This document shows, piece after piece, positions 17,323 through 27,461 of a stretch of DNA of 64,000 nucleotides. This DNA is from Rhodoferax sp. (GTDB lineage: Bacteria; Pseudomonadota; Gammaproteobacteria; Burkholderiales; Burkholderiaceae_C): NCBI RefSeq assembly GCF_030697375.1, contig NZ_JAUYQD010000044.1:124001-188000 (forward strand), given 5' to 3'. Both the position numbers and the translations under genes were made by a program. How positions within the stretch are numbered: position 1 is the stretch's first letter; every line of letters starts with the position of its first letter. Under the pieces are notes generated by a model. That model worked only from the letters and a program-made list of their open reading frames with translations. It was not told the DNA's origin and did no database searches.

Positions 17323-18657
17323 ATGACTCCTCTGCATTCCCACCCCAAGGCCAACCGCCGCCGTACACGCCAGCGTGGCGCGGTAGCGATCGTGGTTGGC
17401 TTGATGATCGCGGTGATGGTTGGGTTCATCGGCCTGGCCCTGGATGGCGGGCACCTCTACCTCACCAAAACCGAACTGCAAAACAGCGCCGACGCCTGCG
17501 CCCTCTCTGCGAGCTACGAGCTGACCGGGGCGCCGACCATTTCCCCTGCCGCATTCGACCGGGCCGAAAAAGCCGGCGAGACCGTTGGAACCATCAACAA
17601 GGTGGACTTCCAGGGGGGCCCCATCGCAGTCGCCGATGTCGCGGTCCGCTTCAGCACCACACTCAGCGCGGGCAGCAGTTGGGTGAGCGCCGGGGCCGCC
17701 TCGCCCGACGCAAAGTATGTGCGCTGCACCCTCACCCGCAGCGGCATTGCGCCCTGGTTCATGCAGGTGATGGGCTTTGGGCCACAAACCGTCAACGCAC
17801 TCGCCACCGCCACATTGACGCCGGCCCAAACCAATTGCGCCATGCCGATGGGCCTGTGCGTGCAGGCCGGCGGAACAGCGGCCAACAATTTTGGCTACAC
17901 CGTGGGCGACTGGTACGGCCTGGACTTTACCGAGACCGGCGGTGGCAGCCAATCCAGCTACACCGGCAACTTCCGCTGGCTGGATTTCGACCCCGGCGCG
18001 CCAACGCCCGGCTGCCCTGGCGGTGGCGCACAGGAACTGGCCTGCTTGGTCAAAGGCCCTGGCCAGTGCAGTTTGCCCCCGCCCATCGTGTCCGGCGGAT
18101 GTGCCAGCAGCGGCAACAACACGGACCCGGGTTGTGTGGGCGAGAACGGCAGCATCAGCGCCATGTCGGCCGCCTACAACAGCCGGTTCGGGCTGTACAA
18201 GGGCAGCTACAACGCCGCCAACGCACCCATGGATTTCACCGGCAATGCCTACCGCATCGGCACCTGGACGCTGGGCCGCGACGCCTATAACGGCACGGTG
18301 GCCGGCGAGCAAAACTTCAAGGCGGCGCGTGCCAATTTTCTTTCCACCCAGGGCATGTATGTGCCGGGTGGCGGCTATTCGAATGCCAGCCAGGTCGAAC
18401 ACCAAACGGGCGCAGACCGGCGGCTGGTGGTGATGCCCATGGTGGATTGCACCGGGTTCACCGCGGGCCAGCATGCGCCGATTCGCGGCTATTCCTGCGT
18501 GCTGATGCTTGACCCCTACGACAAGAACGTGAACGACGTCATCTCCAAACTGGAGTTTGTCGGGTTGGCGAATGTGCCAGGCAGCCCCTGCGCCAGCTCC
18601 GGCATTGCCGGCGACACCACCAGCATCGGGCCGATGGTGCCGGCGCTGGTGCAATAA
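17323..18657 (+). CDS. tadG: TadG-like pilus assembly protein
   Basis: The 444-residue protein opens with the TadG hallmark RQRGAVAIVVGLMIAVMVGF, a membrane segment, and the conserved LALDGGHLYLTKTELQNSADACAL. The rest is a large Gly/Ser/Cys-containing extracytoplasmic region without a recognisable vWA motif; several cysteines near residues 160-275 could form disulfides. In Tad systems TadG is a minor, probably pseudopilin-like component. Confidence 0.8.
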   Translation: MTPLHSHPKANRRRTRQRGAVAIVVGLMIAVMVGFIGLALDGGHLYLTKTELQNSADACALSASYELTGAPTISPAAFDRAEKAGETVGTINKVDFQGGPIAVADVAVRFSTTLSAGSSWVSAGAASPDAKYVRCTLTRSGIAPWFMQVMGFGPQTVNALATATLTPAQTNCAMPMGLCVQAGGTAANNFGYTVGDWYGLDFTETGGGSQSSYTGNFRWLDFDPGAPTPGCPGGGAQELACLVKGPGQCSLPPPIVSGGCASSGNNTDPGCVGENGSISAMSAAYNSRFGLYKGSYNAANAPMDFTGNAYRIGTWTLGRDAYNGTVAGEQNFKAARANFLSTQGMYVPGGGYSNASQVEHQTGADRRLVVMPMVDCTGFTAGQHAPIRGYSCVLMLDPYDKNVNDVISKLEFVGLANVPGSPCASSGIAGDTTSIGPMVPALVQ

Positions 18658-18669
18658 CAGGTGGCCCCG

Positions 18670-19134
18670 ATGAAAAAACTTTCACTTCATCCTACGTTGC
18701 TACGGGGCGTGGCGACGGTCGAATTTGCCCTGCTGCTCACACCGCTGGTGCTGATGATCTTTGGCACCACCGAACTGGGCCGCGCCATCTACAGCTACAA
18801 CACCTTGGACAAAACCGTGCGTGATGCGGGCCGCCACCTGTCACAACACGGACCCGCCGACCCCTTGATCGCGGGGCAGGCACGCTGCCTTGCCGTTTAC
18901 GGCACCACCGACTGCACCGGCACACCGGTCGCCCCCGGTTTGACGACGGGCATGGTCTCCATTTGTGACGCCCTGCTGTGCCCCAGCACCCATGCCAGCC
19001 AGCCCACGGGCCTGGGCTCCATCAACCTGATCACGGTCAGTATCCAGGACTACCCCTACACCTCCATTGTCAGTTTCGTGGTTCCTGACATGACCTTCAA
19101 CAACATTTCGGTCACGCTGAGGGCGCAACTGTGA
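18670..19134 (+). CDS. tadE: TadE-like pseudopilin, first copy
   Basis: The 154-residue protein shows the TadE-like N-terminus GVATVEFALLLTPLVLMIFG with a downstream GRAIYSYNTLDKTVRDAGRHLSQ segment, typical of minor pseudopilins of Tad systems. The ATG at 18670 is favoured because AGGTGG (18659-18664) precedes it; a GTG at 18661 would add three residues. Coupled to the next tadE-like gene by overlap. Confidence 0.85.
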   Translation: MKKLSLHPTLLRGVATVEFALLLTPLVLMIFGTTELGRAIYSYNTLDKTVRDAGRHLSQHGPADPLIAGQARCLAVYGTTDCTGTPVAPGLTTGMVSICDALLCPSTHASQPTGLGSINLITVSIQDYPYTSIVSFVVPDMTFNNISVTLRAQL

Positions 19135-19574
19135 ACACGATGCCACGCTTTTCCCATCAACGCGGGGTCGCCGCAGTCGAGTTCGCCATCATTTCGTCGC
19201 TGCTCTTCACCATGCTGTTGGGCGTGGTGGAGATGGGCCGACTTTTTTGGACCTGGAACGCTGCGGTCGAAGCCACACGCTACGGTGCGCGCCTGGCCGT
19301 GGTCTGCGACCTGAACGACAGCCACATCAAATCCCGAATGGTTGGCAGACTGCCTTCGCTTGGGAACAGCAACATTGTCGTCACCTACCTGAATCCACCC
19401 GCCGCCGACAACACCTGCACTACGGCCAACTGCAAAGCGGTGAAGGTGTCGCTCACCGGCTACACCCACGACACCATCATTCCCTTTGTGCCGCTGTCGA
19501 TCACGCTGCCTCCCTTCGGCACGACGCTGCGCAAAGAGTTCATGAGTAGTACTGCCAACGAGGTCTGCCAATGA
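19131..19574 (+). CDS. tadF: TadE/TadF-like pseudopilin, second copy
   Basis: The 147-residue protein carries QRGVAAVEFAIISSLLFTMLLG, WTWNAAVEATRYGARLA and a C-terminal strand-rich part with a CTTANC cysteine pair. A GTG start at 19131 overlaps the preceding stop and is seven bases after GAGGG (19119-19123), so it is preferred over the ATG at 19140. It forms, with the previous gene, the usual TadE/TadF pseudopilin pair. Confidence 0.85.
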   Translation: MNTMPRFSHQRGVAAVEFAIISSLLFTMLLGVVEMGRLFWTWNAAVEATRYGARLAVVCDLNDSHIKSRMVGRLPSLGNSNIVVTYLNPPAADNTCTTANCKAVKVSLTGYTHDTIIPFVPLSITLPPFGTTLRKEFMSSTANEVCQ

Positions 19575-20761
19575 AAGTCAAACTCGTCACCCCCGACGCC
19601 ATCCACGCCAACGCCTGGTGCGACATGCTGCGCATTGAGCCCGCATTTGAGGTGACGCCCATGGTCCACCACTTATCCGACGTGCGCGTGGTCCTCAATG
19701 GCAGCCGCCCTGACCTGATGCTGGTGGAAACCACCTCGCCACAAGATTTCGAGGCGCTCGAAGCACTGGCCAATGCCCACCCGGAAATCGACTGCATTCT
19801 GGTCGCCAAAGAACTTACGCCGGCCTTCCTGCTGGAGGCCATGCGTATTGGCGTGCGCGAGGTGCTTCCCGCATCCACAACGCCGGAGGCGGTGTTGGCG
19901 GCATTGCGCCGCCAACACCGCAAACGCACACCCCACGCCTCCCCATCGGCAACGCGCAATGGTGAGGTGCTGGCCATGGTGTCGTGCAAAGGCGGCGGCG
20001 GGGCCACCTTCATTGCGGCCAACCTGGCCCATATCTTGGCGGCGGGCGGCAAACGCCAAGTGGCGCTGATTGACATGAACCTGCAGTTTGGTGACGCCGC
20101 ATTGTTCGTCAGCAGCCAAACACCGGTGAGCAACGTGGCGGACGTGGCCCGCAACATCAGCCGACTGGACAAGGACCTGCTGCGCTCTTCCATGGCTGAG
20201 GTAGCTCCCGGCCTGTGGGTACTGGCAGCCCCGGACGACCCGGCCCTGGCAAGCGACGTGACGCCGCAGCACGTGCGGCAAATTGTGGACTTGGCGCGCG
20301 AAATGTTTGACTTTGTGGTCATTGATGTGGGGCGGTCTTTGAGTTCGACCACGCTGCAGGCGCTGGACCTGGCAGACAGGGTGTACGCCGTGCTGCAGAT
20401 GACCTTGCCCTTCATCCGCGACGGCAAACGCTTGCGCAACGTATTTCGCTCGCTGGACTACCCCTCACACAAGATCGAGTGGATCGTCAATCGCTACCAC
20501 AAAGGCGACCAGTTCACCATTGATGACCTGAAAAAGACGCTGGAGATTGACCACGTCATCTTGCTGCCCAACCAATACGGGGCGGTCGCCGCGGCGGTCA
20601 ACCAGGGCATTCCGGTCGAGCGCATTGCGCCTAAAAGCACGATTACCAAAGGCCTGCGCGCGCTCGCGGAGAGCATCGCACCGCCGCACCTTCACCAAGC
20701 CCGTTCAGGCTGGTTATCAGGTCTATTTCGCGGCGCACCCGCTATGGGAGGATTGACATGA
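19571..20761 (+). CDS. cpaE: Tad localisation ATPase CpaE/TadZ (degenerate Walker A)
   Basis: The 396-residue protein has an N-terminal receiver-like domain (about 1-115) without a complete acidic pocket, and a MinD/ParA-like domain starting [21 protein letters not shown]. The usual KGGxGKT(T/S) is altered to KGGGGATF, losing the Walker lysine-threonine pair, so ATP hydrolysis may be lost while the fold and partner binding remain; such changes are known in TadZ. It positions the Tad machine at the inner membrane. Overlaps neighbours by ATGA on both sides. Confidence 0.88.
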   Translation: MKVKLVTPDAIHANAWCDMLRIEPAFEVTPMVHHLSDVRVVLNGSRPDLMLVETTSPQDFEALEALANAHPEIDCILVAKELTPAFLLEAMRIGVREVLPASTTPEAVLAALRRQHRKRTPHASPSATRNGEVLAMVSCKGGGGATFIAANLAHILAAGGKRQVALIDMNLQFGDAALFVSSQTPVSNVADVARNISRLDKDLLRSSMAEVAPGLWVLAAPDDPALASDVTPQHVRQIVDLAREMFDFVVIDVGRSLSSTTLQALDLADRVYAVLQMTLPFIRDGKRLRNVFRSLDYPSHKIEWIVNRYHKGDQFTIDDLKKTLEIDHVILLPNQYGAVAAAVNQGIPVERIAPKSTITKGLRALAESIAPPHLHQARSGWLSGLFRGAPAMGGLT

Positions 20762-22116
20762 GTTTGCGCGACAAACTGGGCTCTACAACCCAAAAAATTC
20801 CGCCCGCTGGCGAGTCGATGTCCGAGGCCACCGGCATCCCCACCCGGGCCTACCAGGACACCAAGGCCCACATCCATCAGGTCTTGCTCGGCCGCCTCAA
20901 TCTGGAGGCGATGGAGAGCTTGTCCCCAGACGCGCTGAAAGAAGAGCTGCGCCACATGGTGGAGCGCCTGCTGCTGGAAGAAAACCTGGTGCTCAATGCC
21001 AGCGAGCGTCGCAATCTGGTGCGCGACATCCAGTACGAGATGCTCGGCTTCGGCCCGCTGGAGCCTTTGCTGGTCGATTCGACCGTGTCGGACATTCTGG
21101 TCAACACCTTCCAACGCGTCTATGTCGAGCGGCAGGGTCGGCTGGAGTTGACGGACATCCGCTTTACCGACGATGAGCACCTGATGAAAATCATCGACAA
21201 AATCGTCTCCCGGGTGGGGCGCCGCATTGACGAGTCCAGCCCCATGGTCGATGCCCGGCTGCCCGATGGCTCCCGCGTCAATGCCATCATCCCCCCGCTG
21301 GCAATTGACGGCCCGATTCTGTCCATACGCCGTTTTGCGACGATACCGCTGAAGGTCAGCAACCTGATTGAGTACCGCTCCTTGTCTGACGAAATGGCGC
21401 AGTTCATCGGTGCGCTGGCGCAGGCCAAAATCAACATCCTGATTTCGGGCGGCACAGGCTCCGGCAAGACCACGCTGCTCAACATCCTGAGCGCCGCCAT
21501 CGGCATGACCGAACGCATCGTCACCATCGAGGACGCCGCCGAGTTGCAACTGCAGCAGCCCCATGTGGTGCGCCTGGAGACCCGGCCGCCCAACATCGAA
21601 GGCCGCGGCGAAGTGGCGCAGCGTGCGCTGGTGCGCAATGCGCTGCGCATGCGCCCCGACCGCATCATCCTCGGCGAAACACGCGGCGCCGAAGCGCTGG
21701 ACATGTTGCAAGCGATGAACACCGGCCATGAAGGCTCGATGACCACGGTACACGCCAACACTGCACGCGACGCACTGGCGCGGCTGGAAAGCATGATTGC
21801 CATGGCCGGTGTAGACCTGCCTGCCAAAGCGGCGCGGGCCCAGGTGGCTTCGGCCATCGGCGTCATCATCCAGGTGAACCGGATGAGCGATGGCACGCGC
21901 AAGATGACCAGCATCCACGAAGTGACCGGCATGGAAGGCGAGACCGTGACGATGCAGGAAATATTCATCTTCAAGCAAACCGGAGTGGGCCCCGGCGGCA
22001 TGGTCGAAGGGGCCTTCACCGCCACCGGGGTGCGGCCGCGTTGCTGGGACCGCCTGGTCACCCGTGGCATCCACCTGCCGCAAAATATCTTCGAGCCCCT
22101 GCGGCGCGAGGGCTGA
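20758..22116 (+). CDS. cpaF: Tad pilus motor ATPase CpaF/TadA
   Basis: This 452-residue secretion-type ATPase has Walker [13 protein letters not shown], the Asp box [14 protein letters not shown], Walker B region [12 protein letters not shown] and the His box [12 protein letters not shown]. It powers Flp pilus extension, and in Tad systems also retraction, as a cytoplasmic hexamer contacting TadB and TadC. An N-terminal helical domain of about 110 residues precedes the core. Length is normal. Confidence 0.95.
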   Translation: MSLRDKLGSTTQKIPPAGESMSEATGIPTRAYQDTKAHIHQVLLGRLNLEAMESLSPDALKEELRHMVERLLLEENLVLNASERRNLVRDIQYEMLGFGPLEPLLVDSTVSDILVNTFQRVYVERQGRLELTDIRFTDDEHLMKIIDKIVSRVGRRIDESSPMVDARLPDGSRVNAIIPPLAIDGPILSIRRFATIPLKVSNLIEYRSLSDEMAQFIGALAQAKINILISGGTGSGKTTLLNILSAAIGMTERIVTIEDAAELQLQQPHVVRLETRPPNIEGRGEVAQRALVRNALRMRPDRIILGETRGAEALDMLQAMNTGHEGSMTTVHANTARDALARLESMIAMAGVDLPAKAARAQVASAIGVIIQVNRMSDGTRKMTSIHEVTGMEGETVTMQEIFIFKQTGVGPGGMVEGAFTATGVRPRCWDRLVTRGIHLPQNIFEPLRREG

Positions 22117-22126
22117 AGGAGCCGGT

Positions 22127-23095
22127 ATGGACCTGTCCCTCGTTCTCTTTGTGGTCGCGGCCTTTCTGGCCGTGGTGCTGTCCCTCGAAGGCATGTACAA
22201 CATCTGGGCCTCGCACAGCAGCCCCGAAGCCAAACGCATCGCCGCTCGCCTGGCCGCGCTGTCCGGCACAACACTGGCACCGGCCAGCATAGAGCGGGCG
22301 CGGCAAGAGACACGCATGCCGCGCCTGAATGCCTTGCTGAGCGGCGTTCAGCTCGGCCAACGCATGCAGCGCTTTGTCAAAGCGTCGTCCATGGCGATCT
22401 CGCTGGCCGAATTGCTGATGATGTCCATGGCGCTGGGGGCATTCGGCCTGCTTTTGCCGGCGCTGTTCGGCAAACCGCCCATTTTTGGCGCTGCGCTGGG
22501 ACTGGCGCTTTCCCTTCTGCCTTGGTGGCGTGTGGCCGTTCGGCGGCGTGCCAGGGTCGAGCGCATTGAGCGCCAATTGCCCGAGGCGCTGGACCTGATG
22601 GGCCGTGCCATGCGCGCCGGTCATGCCTTTCCATCGGCAGTCAAAATGGTCGCTGACGAGTTGCCCGATCCATTGGGGCGAGATTTTCGTATTCTGTTCG
22701 ACGAGATGAACTATGGCGTATCCACCAACGATGCACTGGCCCATCTGGCCGAGCGCGTGCCGGTGCCGGATGTGAGCTACTTTGTGGTCGCTGTTCTCAT
22801 TCAACGCGAATCGGGCGGCAACCTGGCGGAACTCCTGGACAAGATCTCCGCCATTGTGCGGGACCGCCTGAAACTGCTCGGCGAGGTTCGCACCTTGTCG
22901 GCCGAAGGCAAGCTTTCGGCCATCATTTTGACCGCCCTGCCCTTTGGTGTGGCCCTGGTGGTGAACCTCGTCAATCCCACGTTCATGGACGTCCTCTGGA
23001 CCGATCCGACCGGTTTGCGCATGGTCGGCGCGGCATGTTTCATGATGCTGCTGGGAATTTTGTGGATGCGCAGCATCATCCGCATCCGGGTGTAA
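22127..23095 (+). CDS. tadB: Tad inner-membrane platform protein TadB
   Basis: The 322-residue protein has membrane segments at both ends and in the middle and a GspF-type cytoplasmic domain (ERQLPEALDLMGRAMRAGHA, then VAVLIQRESGGNLAELLDKIS). With TadC it forms the inner-membrane platform on which CpaF acts. The ATG at 22127 follows GAAGGAGCC. Confidence 0.92.
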   Translation: MDLSLVLFVVAAFLAVVLSLEGMYNIWASHSSPEAKRIAARLAALSGTTLAPASIERARQETRMPRLNALLSGVQLGQRMQRFVKASSMAISLAELLMMSMALGAFGLLLPALFGKPPIFGAALGLALSLLPWWRVAVRRRARVERIERQLPEALDLMGRAMRAGHAFPSAVKMVADELPDPLGRDFRILFDEMNYGVSTNDALAHLAERVPVPDVSYFVVAVLIQRESGGNLAELLDKISAIVRDRLKLLGEVRTLSAEGKLSAIILTALPFGVALVVNLVNPTFMDVLWTDPTGLRMVGAACFMMLLGILWMRSIIRIRV

Positions 23096-23109
23096 GGGAG
23101 ACAACGACC

Positions 23110-24051
23110 ATGAACTTTGTTCAACTTCTCTTTCTCTCGCTCATTTTTGTCGTGGTGGTCACCGCTTTTTATGGCGTGTCTTCCCTGATGAGCCCGAACT
23201 CTGCGCGCCAGCGCCTGATGGGCCTGTCGATCGACAGCACACACGCAGCCCCTGCCAAAGACCGTTGGATGCGCTGGGTCGCCGATCTGACGCGCCCGGT
23301 CAGCAAGCTCTCGATGCCGGACGAAGGCTTTGAAAAATCGCGGATCAAGTTGCGCTTCGCCCATGCAGGCATCCGCAGCGCATCGGCCACCTCCGCGTAC
23401 TTCGGCATCAAGACACTGCTGACCGTGGGCCTGCCATTGACCGGCTTTGTACTGACCACGTTGTCGGGCTCACCGCTAAAGGGCAACAACATGCTCTTTG
23501 CCATGCTCGCGCTGGCGGCTGCGGGCTACTACGGCCCCAATCTGGTGTTGTCGCGACTGGTCATGGTGCGCCAGCGCGAGATATTCGAGTCCTTCCCCGA
23601 TGCGCTGGACCTGATGACCGTGTGTGTGGAAGCCGGTCTGGGCACCGAATCGGCCATGAATCGCGTGGCCGACGATTTGCAATTCAAAAGCCCGGCCCTC
23701 GCCGACGAGTTGCGCATCGTCAACCTGGAACTGCGTGCCGGCTCGGCCCGGGAACGGGCCTTGCGCAATCTGGCGATACGCACCGGCGTCGAGGAGGTGG
23801 ACGGCTTCGTCACCATGATCAGCCAGGCCGAGCGGTTCGGCACCAGCATCGCCGCGTCGCTGCGCGTGCACGCCGAAATGTTGCGCACCCGCCGACGCCA
23901 GCGCGCCGAGGAGGCCGCTGCCAAGATCGCGCTGAAGTTGCTCTTCCCGCTGATCTTCTGCATCTTCCCCTCCCTGATGGTGGTCCTGATGGGCCCCGCC
24001 ATGATCCAGGTTTACCGCGTATTGCTGCCCACCATGGGCGCCGGGCACTGA
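23110..24051 (+). CDS. tadC: Tad inner-membrane platform protein TadC
   Basis: The 313-residue protein resembles TadB in layout: an N-terminal helix (LLFLSLIFVVVVTAFYGV), two central helices, the GspF-like domain (FPDALDLMTVCVEAGLGTES, then SQAERFGTSIAASLRVHAE) and a C-terminal helix (LLFPLIFCIFPSLMVVL). It starts 14 bp after tadB and partners with it. Confidence 0.92.
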   Translation: MNFVQLLFLSLIFVVVVTAFYGVSSLMSPNSARQRLMGLSIDSTHAAPAKDRWMRWVADLTRPVSKLSMPDEGFEKSRIKLRFAHAGIRSASATSAYFGIKTLLTVGLPLTGFVLTTLSGSPLKGNNMLFAMLALAAAGYYGPNLVLSRLVMVRQREIFESFPDALDLMTVCVEAGLGTESAMNRVADDLQFKSPALADELRIVNLELRAGSARERALRNLAIRTGVEEVDGFVTMISQAERFGTSIAASLRVHAEMLRTRRRQRAEEAAAKIALKLLFPLIFCIFPSLMVVLMGPAMIQVYRVLLPTMGAGH

Positions 24052-24064
24052 CAGGAGCGCCACC

Positions 24065-25114
24065 ATGCTTTCTTACCCCTTGTGTTTGCAACGCAACGTG
24101 TTCACGACCCTCACCCTGGTGTCGGTTTTGGGCGGATGTTCCACGCCCGCACCCGAGGCCTGGCGCGTGGCGCCGATCTTCCAGGTCGCCCATGCAGGCA
24201 CAGACCACGGCTACCAGGCATTGGCCCGCCAATACGAAGGGGAACACCGCTGGCGCGAAGCGCGGGATGCCTGGCGCAAGGCCGCACTGGCAGCACCCCA
24301 GGACGCCGATACCCTGAACGCACTGGGCATGGCAGAAGCGGGCCAAGGGCTGTATGGCAAGGCGGTCGAGGCTTTGCGCCGCGCAGTGGCGCTGGCCCCC
24401 CAGAGTGCCCAGCTGCTGAACAACCTGGGTTATGCCCTGCTGCTGAACGGCGACCCGGAGGAAGCAAGAATCGTCCTGAAAGAAGCCTTGCTGCGCAAGC
24501 CGGACCATCTCCTGGCCATGGCCAACCTCCATCGCTTGGAGCAACTCGCACAAAACATGGGCCCGCCCACCAGCCAGCCCACAGACGCACCCGTCAAACC
24601 CGATGTGGCGGCACCGCGCATGGCCCCCCCCAGCAGCCCCGCCGTAGAAGCGCCGCTGTCGCCCAGGGAGCCCTCAACCCCGGCACCCAACCTGCAAAGC
24701 GTCCCGAATGTGGCACCCTTTTCCATGCGCCAAACGGGCTTGGCAGCAGCAGAAACAGCGACGCCAGCGCCTGCTGCAGCAGCGCCAACGCCCACCCTGC
24801 ACACCGTGCCAGCGTTGCAGCCGCGCATCGAAATCGCCAACGGCAATGGCATCAACGGCATGGCCACCGCGCTGCGTGGGTGGCTGCGCACGCGTGGCCT
24901 GGAGCAAAAGCCACTGCTGCGCAATGCACTGCCGTTCAACACCGCCACCACCGTGGTCCACTACCGCGTAGGCTACTTTGAAGCCGCCCAGGCCCTGGCC
25001 GAACGCATGCCCCAACGCGTCACACTGGCCACCGAGCCCGGCGGCGTGGCGGATGTGGACGTCAGGGTGGTGCTGGGGCGTGACTTTTTGAAGGAGATGC
25101 TATCTTTTTTATAG
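24065..25114 (+). CDS. tadD: TadD-like TPR lipoprotein with C-terminal LytR_C-type domain
   Basis: The 349-residue protein has a lipobox (VSVLGGC), about three TPR repeats (about 45-165: EARDAWRKAALAAPQDADTL, EALRRAVALAPQSAQLLNNL and ARIVLKEALLRKPDHLLAMA), a Pro/Ala-rich linker (about 170-250), and a domain starting IEIANGNGINGMA that resembles the LytR_C domain of envelope proteins. TadD-type lipoproteins help secretin assembly. The last five codons and the stop (25097-25114) lie in a copy of the dispersed repeat, so the original C-terminus has probably been replaced. Confidence 0.8.
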   Translation: MLSYPLCLQRNVFTTLTLVSVLGGCSTPAPEAWRVAPIFQVAHAGTDHGYQALARQYEGEHRWREARDAWRKAALAAPQDADTLNALGMAEAGQGLYGKAVEALRRAVALAPQSAQLLNNLGYALLLNGDPEEARIVLKEALLRKPDHLLAMANLHRLEQLAQNMGPPTSQPTDAPVKPDVAAPRMAPPSSPAVEAPLSPREPSTPAPNLQSVPNVAPFSMRQTGLAAAETATPAPAAAAPTPTLHTVPALQPRIEIANGNGINGMATALRGWLRTRGLEQKPLLRNALPFNTATTVVHYRVGYFEAAQALAERMPQRVTLATEPGGVADVDVRVVLGRDFLKEMLSFL

Positions 25115-25158
25115 CTGCTTACGCACATTCTAAAAGGGCTAGAGGCACTTTTGATGCA
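25098..25158 (+). repeat. Dispersed Comamonadaceae-type repeat, copy 2
   Basis: The copy reads TGCTATCTTTTTTATAGCTG then CTTACGCACATTCTAAAAGG then GCTAGAGGCA. It overlaps the final codons and supplies the TAG stop of the TPR lipoprotein gene. Confidence 0.8.
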
Positions 25159-25199
25159 TAAAACCCAGGGCGTTTACGGCACACCCGAATGCCCGGCGC

Positions 25200-27461
25200 T
25201 CAAAAGCTGCCCCATTCCTTGAGGCGCTGCAGCAGGTCCAGGTCCAGCGTGCGGATGCCGCCCGTACTGACAAACTCGTCCAGCATCCAATCGCCTTGCG
25301 ATTGCGACACACCGGCAGGCTGCGCCATCGTGTTGGTGGGCTTCTTGCCCGCCAAGCCGGTGCGCATGTAATCGATCCACATGGGCAGTGCCAGCGTGGC
25401 GCCAAACTCCCGCCCGCCCAGCGATTGGGGCTCGTCATACCCCATCCAGGCCACCGCGGTGGTGGTACCGCTGTAGCCCGCAAACCATCCGTCAAAGGCC
25501 TCGCTGCTGGTGCCCGTTTTGCCCGCCAGGTCATGGCGCCCCAGCTTGTTCGACGCGGCGGCGCCGGTGCCCGAGGTGGTCACCTCGCGCAGCATGCTGT
25601 CCATGACAAACGCGTTGCGCGCATCCAGCACGCGCGCACTTTCCTGCCCGGGCACCACCGGTTTGGCCTCAAAGAGCACATTGCCGCGCGTGTCCACCAC
25701 CTTTTGAATCAGGTAAGGGGTGATCTGAAAACCGCCGTTGGCAAAGACCGAATACGCCCCCGCCATTTGCAGCGGAGTGACCGCGCCGGTGCCCAGCGCC
25801 AGGGTGTAGTTCACCGGGTGTTTGGCGGCATCAAAGCCAAAACGCGGCAAAAAGTCATGGGCATACTGCGGCGTGATGGCCCTGAGCAGGCGCACGGCCG
25901 CCACGTTTTTGGACTGGGCCAGCGCCGTACGCAGGGTAATGGCGCCGTCGTACACGTCATCGTCGTTTTGCGGCTGCCAGGGCTGGCCCCCGGTTTCTGC
26001 GCCGCTGAGGGTGAGTGGAGCATCGTTGACCAGCGTTCCGGGTGAAAAACCTTTCTCCAAGGCCGCCGAGTAGACAAAGGGCTTGATGGATGAGCCGGGC
26101 TGGCGCCACGCCTGCGTGGCATGGTTGAGCTGGCTGGCACTGAAATCAAAGCCGCCCACCAGTGCGCGGTAAGCGCCGGTCTGGTTGTTCAAGGCCACCA
26201 AGGCGGCCCCCACGTTGGGCAATTGCGTGATGGCCCATCGGCCCCGGCTGTCTTGCACCACTCGGATCACCGAGCCCGGCTTGAGCTTGGACGCAGCCGG
26301 CGCTTGGGGTGCCAGTGCCGGTGCAGCCCGGCGCAGGCCATCGCCGGAAATCTCGATCTCGTTGCCGTTGGCCAACATGGCGTGCAGGCTCTTGGGGGTC
26401 ACGGTGAGGGCCACGGCGGCCAGCAGCTTGTCGCTGGCCGGGTGTTTTTGCAAGGTGGCTTCAATCACCTTTTCGCGCTCGGCAGCGTTGCGCGGCAAGG
26501 CGACCTGGGCCTCCGCACCCCGGTAGCCGTGGCGCTGGTCGTAGGCCAGCACATTGCGTCGCACCGCGTCATAGGCGGCGTCCTGGTCGGCCTGGACCAG
26601 CGTGGTGATGACATTGATGCCCCGGGTGTAGGTTTCCTCCTTGAACTGGGCATAAACCGTCTGGCGCACCATTTCAGCCGCGTATTGCGCATGGTTGTTG
26701 AAGGCTTGTCCCTCGCCAAGCGCATGGACGTTCTCCTGCAGCGCGGACTTGAATTGCGCCTCGGTGATATAGCCCAGGTCACGCATACGCTTCAAGACCA
26801 GGTGCTGGCGTTGTTTGGCCCCCTTGGGGTTGACCACCGGGTTGATGCGCGACGGCGCCTGCGGCAAACCCGCCAGCATGGCCGCCTGCGCAATGCTCAG
26901 GTCTTTGAGGGGTTTGCCAAAATAAATCCGGGCCGCGCTGCTGAATCCATAGGCCCGTTGTCCCAGATAAATCTGGTTCATGTAGAGCTCCAAAATCTGG
27001 TCTTTGCTCAATGCCCGTTCGATTTTGTAGGCCAGCATCACCTCCGTCAGCTTGCGGGAGAACAGCTTTTCCCGGGTCAGGTAGAAGTCACGCGCCACTT
27101 GCATGGTGATGGTGGAGGCGCCTTGCTTGAGGCCGCCACTCAAGTCCGCAATCACGGCCCGTGCCACCCCCTTGAAGTCCACACCACCATGCTGGTAGAA
27201 GCGCGAGTCTTCAATGGCCAGCAGCGCTTGTTTCTGAATCTGCGGAATGTCCTTGATCGCAACAAAGTCACGCCGCTCCTGGCCAAACTCGCCAATGAGC
27301 ACGTTGTCGCTGGTGTACACGCGCAAGGGCATCTTGGGCCGGTAGTCCATCAAGGCGTTCAGATCCGGCAAATCCAAAGGTGTGGCGGCTGGCGCAAAGG
27401 GCACGGCAGCGCCCCACAGCAGTAACAGGCGCAAGAGAAAACCGGGGATGGGATGCTTCAA
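25200..27461 (-). CDS. mrcA: Class A penicillin-binding protein 1A
   Basis: This 753-residue bifunctional peptidoglycan synthase has an N-terminal membrane anchor (LLRLLLLWGAAVPFA), a glycosyltransferase domain (about 65-240; EDSRFYQHGGVD with the catalytic Glu, KQGASTITMQVARD), an OB-like insert (about 330-440) and a transpeptidase with SSIK (SxxK), SKN (SxN) and KTGTS motifs. It polymerises and cross-links murein in the periplasm. The frame opens at TTG (27461) with no better upstream start, so a TTG start is likely. It converges on the Tad operon across a repeat copy. Confidence 0.92.
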   Translation of the reverse strand: MKHPIPGFLLRLLLLWGAAVPFAPAATPLDLPDLNALMDYRPKMPLRVYTSDNVLIGEFGQERRDFVAIKDIPQIQKQALLAIEDSRFYQHGGVDFKGVARAVIADLSGGLKQGASTITMQVARDFYLTREKLFSRKLTEVMLAYKIERALSKDQILELYMNQIYLGQRAYGFSSAARIYFGKPLKDLSIAQAAMLAGLPQAPSRINPVVNPKGAKQRQHLVLKRMRDLGYITEAQFKSALQENVHALGEGQAFNNHAQYAAEMVRQTVYAQFKEETYTRGINVITTLVQADQDAAYDAVRRNVLAYDQRHGYRGAEAQVALPRNAAEREKVIEATLQKHPASDKLLAAVALTVTPKSLHAMLANGNEIEISGDGLRRAAPALAPQAPAASKLKPGSVIRVVQDSRGRWAITQLPNVGAALVALNNQTGAYRALVGGFDFSASQLNHATQAWRQPGSSIKPFVYSAALEKGFSPGTLVNDAPLTLSGAETGGQPWQPQNDDDVYDGAITLRTALAQSKNVAAVRLLRAITPQYAHDFLPRFGFDAAKHPVNYTLALGTGAVTPLQMAGAYSVFANGGFQITPYLIQKVVDTRGNVLFEAKPVVPGQESARVLDARNAFVMDSMLREVTTSGTGAAASNKLGRHDLAGKTGTSSEAFDGWFAGYSGTTTAVAWMGYDEPQSLGGREFGATLALPMWIDYMRTGLAGKKPTNTMAQPAGVSQSQGDWMLDEFVSTGGIRTLDLDLLQRLKEWGSF

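Noticed and set aside
16885..18654. Long minus-strand open frame (589 codons) opposite cpaC/tadG
   Set aside because: It lies opposite genes with clear Tad motifs; its composition (Gly, His, Ala and Arg rich, low complexity) is what a GC-rich antisense frame gives, and it has no recognisable domain.
20692..22317. Minus-strand open frame (541 codons) opposite cpaF
   Set aside because: The plus strand encodes an unmistakable CpaF ATPase; the antisense translation has no motif and a shadow-like composition.
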